From positions 992,001 through 1,056,000 of the forward strand of contig JACGCM010000882.1 in assembly GCA_014058105.1 (NCBI GenBank): 64,000 bases of DNA, given 5' to 3'. The position numbers and the translations under genes were made by a program. Below, piece by piece: positions 55,595 to 64,000 of this stretch. The stretch comes from Kingdonia uniflora. Taxonomy: Eukaryota > Streptophyta > Magnoliopsida > Ranunculales > Circaeasteraceae. Positions within the stretch are counted from its first letter, which is position 1. Every line of letters begins with the position of its first letter. The notes under the pieces are model-generated. The model saw nothing but the letters and a program-made list of their open reading frames with translations, had not been told where the DNA came from and searched no databases.

Positions 55595-58500
55595 TCATGG
55601 AATCCGCCTAAGACCCATACTATGAACATGTTCCTTAAATGTCTTTGGCGGTAATCCCTTAGTCAATGGATCTGCAACCATAAGCATTGTGCTTATGTGT
55701 TCTATAAATACTCGTTGTTTCTGAACAGACTCCATGACTGATAAATATTTTATCTCCATGTGCTTAGCATCATTAGAATATTTATCATTCTTGGAGAAAA
55801 AGACTGCTGTGGTATTATCACAATAAATTCTTAACGGCTTGGAAATAGTGTCGACAACTCCAAGTCCTGAGATAAAATTCCGCAACCATAAACCATGATA
55901 TGTGGCCTCATAGCATGCCACAAACTCAACCTCCATAGTAGATGATGAAATACTATCTTGTTTTACACTTTTTCCATGAAATTGCCCCTCCAGCCAGTAG
56001 GAAGACATAACCAAAAGTAGACTTCCTACTATCAGGGCATCCAGGAAAATCTGAGTTTGAGTAACCGATCACTTCTAAATGATCAGACCTCATAAATGTG
56101 AGCATGTAATATTTTGTTCCTTACAAGTACCTCATAACTTTCTTTGTAGCTTTCCAATGGTCCATCCCTGGATTGATTTGATATCTACCCAGTATACCAA
56201 CGACAAAGCTTATGTCTTGTCTAGTACAAGTCTGAGCATACATTAGACTCCCCACGGCAAACGCGTACGGAATATTTTCCATCTGTTTACGTTCCCATTC
56301 AGTCTTTGGGCATTGCATAAGACTAAATTTATCACCTTTCTGAATTGATGCATCACTAGCTGAACAATTCTCCATACCAAATCTCTCTAAAACTTTATTA
56401 ATATAGACTTTCTGAGACAGCCCTAACAATCCCCGTGTTCGGTCTCGATAGATTTCGATTCCAATCACGTAAGATGTCTCACCTAAATATTTTATTTCAA
56501 AGTTCTTAGAGAGAAACTTCTTAGACTGGTGAAGCAGACCAAGATCATTACTAACAAGTAAGATATCATCAACATACAAAACCAAAAATATAAACTTACT
56601 CCCACTGACCTTGAGGTATATACATCGATCAACAATGTTTTCCTTCAAGCCAAAATGAATAATGGTATCGTGAAACTTAATGTACCATTGGCGGGAAGCT
56701 TGTTTAAGACCGTATATTGATTTCTTAAGCTTACAAACCATATTTTCTTTCCCCTTTTCGGAGAAATCTTCAGGTTGATTCATATAGACTTCTTCATCTA
56801 AACTCCCATTTAGAAAAACAGTTTTCACATCCATTTGGTGTAACTCTAAATCATAATGAGCCACCAATGCCATAATAAAGGAGACCTTCTCACAATCTCA
56901 TTATGGAGTGGTTGATTGCCCAGTTGTTGCTCGGTATTATCGATTTGATCAACAACCATATGAACAAGAACAGGATTAGAAGTTATGGGTAATGGGACTT
57001 TCACCCTAACTTCCTCAATAACTACATTTCGTGATTCACTACTCCGACAAATTTTACCATTTTCAAGGAAATTTGCATTACCGATTTCAACAATTCTCGT
57101 ACTATGGGTAGGACAGTAAAACCTATATCTTTTGGACTTATCAGGATAACCAATAAAGTATCCACTGATAGTTTTTAAGGTCCAATTTTTTTTCATGTGG
57201 ATTGTAAATTCTAGCCTCCGCTGCACATCCCCAAACATGAAAATGTCTTAAACTAGGTTTCCTTCCAGTCCAAAGCTCGAATGGAGTTTTCAGAACTGCC
57301 TTACTAAGAACCCTATTTAATAAATATGCAGCGGTCTTTAGAGCTTCAATCCACAAAGATATGGGTAAAGTTGAATTACTTATCATACTCCTAACCATTT
57401 TCATTAAAGTACGACTACGCCTTTCAGCTACACCATTCTGTTGTGGCGTTCCTGGCATTGTGCATTGAGCACGAATTCCAAGCTCTAGGAGTTTGGCGAA
57501 TGGGTCAGGGCACTGACCCGATTCGTCATATCTACCATAGTATTCACCACTTCTATCTGACCTAATGACTTTCACCTTTTTGCCTAATTATTTTTCAACC
57601 TCAGTAATGTATACCTCAACGGCATTTACTTCTTGAGATTTTTTACTTAATAAATAGACATAACCATAACGTGAAAAGTCGTCAATAAAGGTGATAAAAT
57701 ACTTTTCTCCCATAAAACAAGGAGTGGTAAAAGGTCCACAAATGTCTGTATGAATAATTTCAAGAAGCTCCATACTTTTTGTGGCACCCTTCTTGATGTG
57801 TTTGGTTTGTTTGCCTTTAATACAATCCACACACACACCGAAATTAGTAAAATCTAGGTTCGGAAAGACCCCATCTTTTACTAATCACTGCATTCTTTCT
57901 CTGGAGATATGCCCCAGTCGTCTGTGCCACAAGATGGAGGAATTTTTATTAGTTATGCCACGTTTCATTCTAACATTAGGATGCAGGGTCAAAAGAGTTT
58001 TGGCGAACATGTTATCAAGATTTAATTTGTATAGGCCATCACATAAAATACCATAACCAATAAAAACGGAATTCTTGAATAAACTGAAAGAACCGTTTCC
58101 AAAGTGAAAAGAATACCCATCAAGGTTTAAAAGAGATTAGGAAAGCAAATTGCGAGAAACTGAAGGAACATAGAAGGTAAGCGATAAATCTAAATGATGT
58201 CCAGTGTCTAAGAATAAATGAGAGGTCCCCACAGCTTCAACAGAAGCTTTAACTCTATTTCCCATGAATATAAATTTTTATTTGGTTCCGCGTTCTGGGT
58301 CATAAGGAATCTCTGCATCGTATTGGAAACATGAACAGTAGTACCCGAGTCAATCCACCAAGTATTAGAAGGAACTTCAGTAAGATTTGATTCGAAACAT
58401 ACAAAAGCTAAATGATTACCTTTCTTTTCGAACCAAGCCTTACGTTTCTGACAATCTTTCTGATCATGCCCCGTCTTTTACAGAAGTAACACCTATTACG

Positions 58501-59235
58501 TTCATTGTCGCGTTTTGTCTTAGGAGCCTTAGTAACATTAGAAGACCCCTTTACCTTGAGTGATCCTCGTTTCTTATCAGGCTTTCTCCATTTTTTTGTA
58601 GCTTCTTGTGTTGTAAGATGAACTGAATGATTTCCTTGTTGCTTAAGCCTTGCCTCCTCTTGAACAATCATGTTGGCCAATTCATTCACATTCCACTTAT
58701 CCTTAATAGTGTTGTAATGAATTTGAAATGGACCAAACTGAGAAGGCAAAGAGTTCAAAATAAATTGAACAATAAAAGAATCATTCACGTCCATCCCTAA
58801 CGTTTTAAGCTTAGCAGCTAGATTTGTCATTTCTAAGACATGCTCATGCATGCCTCGTACACCATCATATTTCATTGTAGTAAGTTTAGCCATTAAAGTC
58901 CCAGCTAAAGACTTATCAGCAGTTTTGAAACGTTCTTTCACAGATGTTAAAAATTTGTTCGCATTTTCAGACTTAGGAAGTGAAGACTTGATATTAGTCG
59001 CTATGGTCATCCGCATAAACATAAGGCTTAACCTGTTCGACATTTCTCAAGCTTTATAGAAAGTCTTCTCGTCCACACTGCTCTCAATATAAAGATCAAC
59101 GGGTTTTTCAGCCAAGAGTGCTAAATCAAGATCCAAAACACCTAAGTGAAACTGAATTTGTTCACTCCAGTCTGAAATATTAGTTCCATTGAGAATTGGA
59201 ACAGACGAAGCATGGGAATGTAGCGAAACAGGGTT
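55595..59235 (-). pseudogene. Element C gag-pol remnant
   Basis: Gag text opens around 59235 (PILNGTNISDWSEQIQF), meets a stop near 59050 and continues 59043-58408, with a degraded zinc knuckle, CYFCKRRGM. GAG-pre/integrase text is at 57836-57141, with IHTDICGPF and [15 protein letters not shown]. Reverse transcriptase is at 56873-56121, with FLVLYVDDILLVSNDLG near 56580. RNase H is at 56014-55595, with MEVEFVACYEATYHG and YCDNTTAVF. Frames are broken between blocks, but the reverse transcriptase block is long and clean, so the element is fairly young. Confidence 0.88.
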
Positions 59236-60227
59236 CGATACTTCAAAATAATTAAAATCTCACAAAATATTAATACTATGAATTATAGATAAATAAATAA
59301 AGTCATAATATAAGAAATTAAAACCAAATTATATTTCGATGATGAACTAATAATAGCATCACAATCAACATTTAGGTCTAAATTGCAATATATAAAATGT
59401 CCACTTAAATAGTTATAACAGTAATATAATAGGGCTAATTAAAAGTGTACGTCAAAATATGTAAGATCCTTCACCTTTGGGATATTAGTTTCAAACACAA
59501 ATTAGAATACATATCAATTACCCTATTTCAATTTATTAGTCTTGCAAAAGTCAATCCGCATTTGGGCGAATTCATAATATTTTGAGATAAATAAATCGTA
59601 TTATATACTCGGTTTGATATCCATGCATCATAATAGTTGGGTCACTTTGGTGACTTCCAACCGGCCAAAATTACAGATCTCAAATCGATATACATATAGT
59701 CAAAACATATTATGAAAGCATATGGTCGAATTAATAAGCTGGGGAAATTAAAGCGATATGAACTAGCATGTTAATACGATAATAATACGAAGCATTACTT
59801 TCCCGATCTAAAATAGCGTAATCACAAACACAACTTTATAGAAAACTAAACAGTGTAATAAACTAGTATATATTAAAAAATGCGAAGTGCATATCTCATA
59901 ACACTAAAATAAAATAAAATATACATTAATATGATTATTCTCTAAGCATGATCTACATTAATGAGATAACATGACATGACATGAGTAAACAGTTACGTAT
60001 ATGTGGGCCTTTACAATAAAATAAAACATTAAAAAATATATATATTTAAGTTTTCCATTAAAAACAGTTTATACTTGATGACTCAACGGTTATGTCTGGT
60101 GAAGAAACCTTAATCTTGATCCGGCGATCAATAGCAAAAAAAAAAATTGCCAAAATTTATCTTGATCAAGATCACATAACACAAATCGGAAAATCGTAAA
60201 AGTCTAATCATAGCTCATGATACCACA

Positions 60228-60647
60228 TGTAAAACATGACAAAATCTATAAATAATTAGATCTAGAAGGACCTAGAACTTAATACGATAATCACGATTAA
60301 TACTAATGCGGAAACATAATCACATACCTTGATCCATAGCTTGATTGATTGAGGTATGTCTTTTGTGTTCGTCAGCGGCGACGAGCGGTGACAACTAGGT
60401 TTTCTCTCCCTTAACCTTCTATTTGAGATTGTGTTTTAGTTGATGGGCTAGACACACTTATATAGGTAGAGAGATGACCTAGTCTCCTATTTCAATCAGG
60501 ATTACTTTCCATCAAAGTAGAGAGTTATAGGAAACCCTGACCTCATTAACCAATAGGATTAGTTTCCTATTAGGACTTGGATCATTATGATTAGAAACCC
60601 ATAATTACTAAAGGGCCCTACTCATGTGGGCCATAATAAATCTTACA
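60228..60647 (-). repeat. 5' LTR of element C (420 bp)
   Basis: Begins TGTAAAACATGAC, ends AAATCTTACA. It is complete, unlike the left copy. Confidence 0.9.
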
Positions 60648-61090
60648 TCAAATACCAAGTTCATCCTTGACATTTTTGGTCAGACTCATCCTGCTGCAGT
60701 TGCAAGTGAAATATTTGAATGCATGAATTGTGGACGTTCTACTGTGACCGGAAGGTTCGCTCCTCATTTGGAGAAGTGCATGGGGGAAGGTTAGCATTCT
60801 AATCTCTATATCTGCTTAAACGCCATTACTGGAGTTATCACCCAAACAAACAAAGAAAAATGATGTTCAGCAGTCCTGGCTAAGCTTATCTTAAAAGTTC
60901 TTGGGGATTTCATGCTTGTTCTTCAGGTAAGGAAAGCTCGTTTGAAGGCAACAAGAAGTAGCACTGCTTCACATAATTGATATTCTGGGGGAAATCCCAT
61001 TTCCACATACTCACCTTATTCGAGTTCCAATCAGATATCAAATGGAGGAACGCCCGTTTCAGACTTTCAGGCAAGGACTATGAGGATGGC

Positions 61091-61890
61091 TTATTTGAAG
61101 AGTCATAATTCATAAATGGTGATCCAATCACATTGTAAATACATCATCAATTTACTGAAGCTTTGAGTTTGAAGATACAATGAAATAGGCAACACTTCCC
61201 GGTATTTTTTTTGAGAATGTTTCTTCTTTCGATGTTAAAAACGTTGAATCCCATTTCAATTCTCAATTTTGTGCAAAAGGCCTTGAACTCTTAATTACTT
61301 AGCAGTGAATATGAACCAAAACATTTGGTTTTCGATTTCCTTCCCTTCGTTTTCTATGAACCAAAACACTGTGAAGTTGTTGTTACATATGAAACCTTCA
61401 TAAAAGCAATGAAGAGACAACCAGTGAAGATGTGATGGATTTTTCACTGATTTAATCGAGCATAGAAGTTATCTATGCCATATAGGTACTATAGCAATTA
61501 AGGTTAACATATAAACATTGTAGAATATCTGACTGTATATTTCAATTCAATTGTACCCCTAAACATGAAACACTGCAGAATATCTGACTGTGCACATGTG
61601 TTTTTCTTTTTAAACAGGTAAAGTGGTTATGGAACATGGGAGAGAGATATTTGCTTCAACACTATCAAACATAATTGAGTATTATTTAAGCTCTCAATCT
61701 ATAAATTTGATGAATTGATAGTGATGTTAGTGTATGCATTTTACATCTATAATTTCAAGATGCCATGACATTTAGAATCAAATTTGCTGTTATGTTAACA
61801 ATATGTTTATTGTGAAGGAATCCTTCTTTAGCCTTCGCAGCTTCCGTTGTAGTGTATTGATGTCTTTGCTTTACTTTTTCTCCTTATTTG
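61091..61890. other. Spacer after SGF11
   Basis: AT-rich. ACATTGTAGAATATCTGACTG and a variant occur at about 61515 and 61570. No gene was seen. Confidence 0.4.
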
Positions 61891-61894
61891 GAAT

Positions 61895-62105
61895 GGTGCC
61901 CCAAAGCTCTTAGGAATCCTGATTGCTATAGGTGGGGCTGTTGCGTACGTTCTAGGGATTTGGAATGTATGGCAGTATTAGTCAACTTGGAGTCGGAAAT
62001 GCCATCCTCATCATTCTTCAACTCTGCTTTGCTGGTATCATTGTGTTATGCTTAAATGAGCTTTTATAGAAAGGATAATGTCTCTATTCATAGCAATCAA
62101 TATCC
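61895..62105 (+). pseudogene. SEC61-alpha (protein translocon) gene fragment
   Basis: Reads KLLGILIAIGGAVAYVLG, then after a frame shift YGSISQLGVGNAILIILQLC and FAGIIVLCLNELL, then a stop and MSLFIAINI in another frame. These match one continuous internal stretch of plant SEC61-alpha, the ER translocon channel, covering two transmembrane segments. Frameshifts and stops show it is dead. The short 70-residue span has no intron, so a processed or captured fragment is possible. Confidence 0.82.
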
Positions 62106-62450
62106 GGTAATGTAGTCTTTAATAGACGTAGCTTCCAAGTTTATGTGAGGGGCGGTTCTAGAAAGGCTGCTTAGACGAACTGACACAGTCTTCACTTCTT
62201 GACGGTTTTTTTTACATGAAAGAAGACTCTTCGGATTGATGCCTAAATACACCATGTTTCACCTGAAGGAAATTGTCTTCAATCCATGAACATAAATCGA
62301 AAGATTTTCATCATTTGAAGAAAATTCAAATCTCTATAATAGTATTTATAACACGAGAAAAACCATGAGTCTACATGTTCAAACCACATAATTGATTAGC
62401 AACTAAAACATCATTCCAAGAATATTCAAGCCAAGAACACAAATACTCTC

Positions 62451-62800
62451 CTAATAAGCGAAAAGCGACAAAAGTAGCAAAGCAACGAGTCCTCCCTTAT
62501 TAGACGAAACAAGAGCTGCAGTATTTTTAGGAGACGGCACAGACACCATTGATGGTGCAGGAGAAGGTGACATTCCAGGAGCAATTGATGAAGTCAGTTT
62601 AGATACCCTGATATCAACCTTTTGCCCTTCTTGGCAGTGGCCTGGGATTCCGCAGAAGTAGTAGTAATGTCCTTTCTTCATGATTATTATCGAGTCATTT
62701 CCTGTGGTGTAAGTCTTGAATGGAGCCGATGCATTGCACGATGTGTAGTCTGCATGAGTCACTTGCATCACATTGTGGTATTGCGCATTGTACTCGAAAA
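62451..62800 (-). CDS. Phytocyanin (blue copper, GPI-type), last exon only
   Basis: Phytocyanins are small extracellular or membrane-anchored type-I copper proteins of the plant cell surface. This exon begins after an AAG acceptor at 62801 and reads VFEYNAQYHNVMQVTH with the first His ligand. YTSCNASAP follows, then YYYFCGIPGHCQEGQK with ligands Cys and His plus a Gln five residues after the His. Gln at that place is the stellacyanin/mavicyanin type rather than the Met of uclacyanins. A P/S-rich linker and a hydrophobic C-terminus (GGLVALLLLSLFAY) suggest a GPI signal. The first exon (signal peptide plus the GDxxGW motif) is not recognisable between 62801 and 64000, so it lies beyond the window or is lost. 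Confidence 0.82.
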
Positions 62801-64000
62801 CTTCACGTCACATAAGCAAAATTTAGTTATACACATGGATTAAGCAGAACTCCAAAATCGTGTTAGAAAAGAAAAACATATCGCACCACATGACAAAAAA
62901 TTTAACAACTAAGTCCATAAAAAACATATTGGGAATTAGGGAGAACTCAAGATCGATCACAAAATAAAATAAAATAAATCCATTGTTACCATATACGATC
63001 ATTAAACCAAATAACTCCGACTTAGACTACTCAGTCTAGCAACATTAGGCATATAAGACATTTTATGCAAGAATCAAACTTATCAAAATTTATATAGGTC
63101 AAACAAAATACAAAATAAATAGCTAAGCATTTTGTCGTTTCTACATTTTAAATTTATATTTTTTATTAGCGAGGTATATTATGATCATGTGGCCAGGAAA
63201 ACTTCGCACAGAGTGTACAGGCGTGCAAAGCCCGCTGCAAATTCCAACAGCGGGGCAACGGCCAAATGACCACCTCAACTTAAGGGTGGGGGACTAAATT
63301 GAACTTGAAAATGAAAAAAAAATACCAAGATGTGGGAAACCAAATTACACTAAAACTAAAAGATACACCAATGTTTGAAAGGGTGGAGGGACCAAATCAT
63401 ATAGAGCCGTTTGCATCCAAGCAACAAACAATGGACTTACCATTCCGTCGTCGTAATAATGTCGGTGCACAAAATTTGGAATTTCAGACTAGTGTCCCAA
63501 ATTCTTTTAAAAATATATCATTAAGAATTAGGTGTCATTGATTGCACATAAATGTTTCGAGAAAAATATCAATCTTAAAAAAATATCATTAAAAATTAGT
63601 TTTGAAAATATTTTTCAAGGGACTTTGACGTGGCACATGCCTATAGGTCGTTTACCACCCATTTGAATTATCTTTAGTTTTATGTTTTAGAGCATAAGGT
63701 TGTTTCTAATTTTTAGGTCAGTTTCTTAATTAGATGGGTTAGGGGAGACATTGTAGGAGTGATTCTAGGAAACTTAATTATAAGGGGAGAGAGTGGTGTA
63801 ATCCCAGTAGTTGATTTGCTTAATAAAAGTTGAAGTTTGAAACCCTAGTTTCTCTCAAACTTAACTAAAACGTGATATTCAAATGAATCTCGCTTCGGCC
63901 TTCGTAGTAATCACGTCAAACTTGTATTTCCTCGTGGTTACAGATCTCTATATAAATTTTTTTATTATTAATTACAATAAAATAACAAATTTTCAATTCT
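62801..64000. other. Phytocyanin intron or upstream DNA, with possible repeat
   Basis: No exon with a signal peptide and GWT motif was found on the minus strand. From about 63640 to the end, text such as GGGGAGAGAGTGGTGTAATC, AATAAAAG and a terminal T-rich part resembles an LTR or LINE edge, but no boundary could be set. Confidence 0.35.

Larger units (their letters stand above)
54699..60647 (-). mobile_element. Ty1/copia element C, inserted in SGF11
   Basis: Minus-strand element with LTRs at 54699-55098 and 60228-60647. The right LTR starts TGTAAAACATGAC and ends CTTACA. TGGTATCATGAG (minus) next to it is the classic tRNA-Met primer-binding site. The left LTR lacks its first ~20 bp and the flanking target copy. 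TCAAA follows the right LTR. Gag, integrase, reverse transcriptase and RNase H occur in copia order with breaks. Confidence 0.9.
53959..61090 (+). pseudogene. SGF11: SAGA deubiquitination-module subunit SGF11, split by a copia element
   Basis: SGF11 anchors the H2B deubiquitinase (UBP22 in plants) to the SAGA-type module in the nucleus. Exon 1 is 53959-54003 (MPNDSDTSSHSQ, donor gtaggt). Exon 2 starts at 54529 (NIFGDLLDSIIIDVSSECHR, LEEEEEELRL, then a QA repeat) and reads RVADP into the copia LTR. A TAA at 54700-54702 ends the frame. After the element, from 60648, the same protein continues: DIFGQTHPAA, then the zinc finger FECMNCGRSTVTGRFAPH and LEKCMG (C2HC), with donor at 60789. The next exon (about 60929) has RKARLKATRSSTA one base out of frame, then a stop in SHN*YSGG. 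Insertion, frameshift and stop make a functional product unlikely. An intact copy may exist elsewhere. Confidence 0.85.

Overview
This is nuclear DNA from a flowering plant, most likely a eudicot. It is AT-rich, its genes have canonical GT-AG introns, and it carries plant-only gene families (LBD, trihelix, NAC fragment, phytocyanin) and a dense load of plant retrotransposons and DNA transposons. From memory, FOLK and SGF11 are near neighbours in Arabidopsis (At5g58560, At5g58575). Both occur here about 33 kb apart on the same strand, which suggests conserved microsynteny inflated by repeats. The species cannot be named.

Layout. 0-6 kb: an inverted-repeat element, then three minus-strand copies of a group-E-like bZIP gene. 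One copy is intact (4464-5445) and two are decayed. 6-12.5 kb: a Tourist-like MITE, then a minus-strand L1-type LINE cut by hAT-type elements, one of which contains a second. 12.5-20.6 kb: an intact farnesol kinase gene (FOLK). Its first intron carries a Ty1/copia element, which itself carries a SINE. 21.1-23.5 kb: nuclear tRNA-Ile(AAT), a single-exon LBD gene and a second LINE fragment. 25.5-26.5 kb: a trihelix gene. 27.5-28.9 kb: a plastid-type trnC copy and a hAT-type element carrying an mTERF fragment. 29.2-31.8 kb: a small gypsy-like LTR element with a minisatellite. 32.2-41.6 kb: copia element A with copia element B inside its left LTR. 42-44.3 kb: a Helitron-helicase remnant, another hAT-type element and a MITE. 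44.9-48.8 kb: a small conserved plant gene with a PIF/Harbinger-like element in its last intron. 49.8-50.9 kb: a hAT-type element carrying NAC exon fragments. 52.4 kb: an IMP1-type inner-membrane peptidase gene. 54-61 kb: an SGF11 gene split by a third copia element. 61.9 kb: a SEC61-alpha fragment. 62.5 kb: the 3' exon of a phytocyanin gene.

The host genes do not form one pathway. They cover transcription (bZIP, LBD, trihelix), isoprenoid salvage (FOLK), mitochondrial import processing (IMP1), chromatin modification (SGF11, now apparently broken) and a cell-surface blue copper protein. The most distinctive content is a set of non-autonomous hAT-type elements. They have TAGGG-type ends, 8-bp target duplications (four of them perfect or near perfect), subterminal arrays of CGG-containing short repeats, and in two cases spliceable or coding pieces of host genes.
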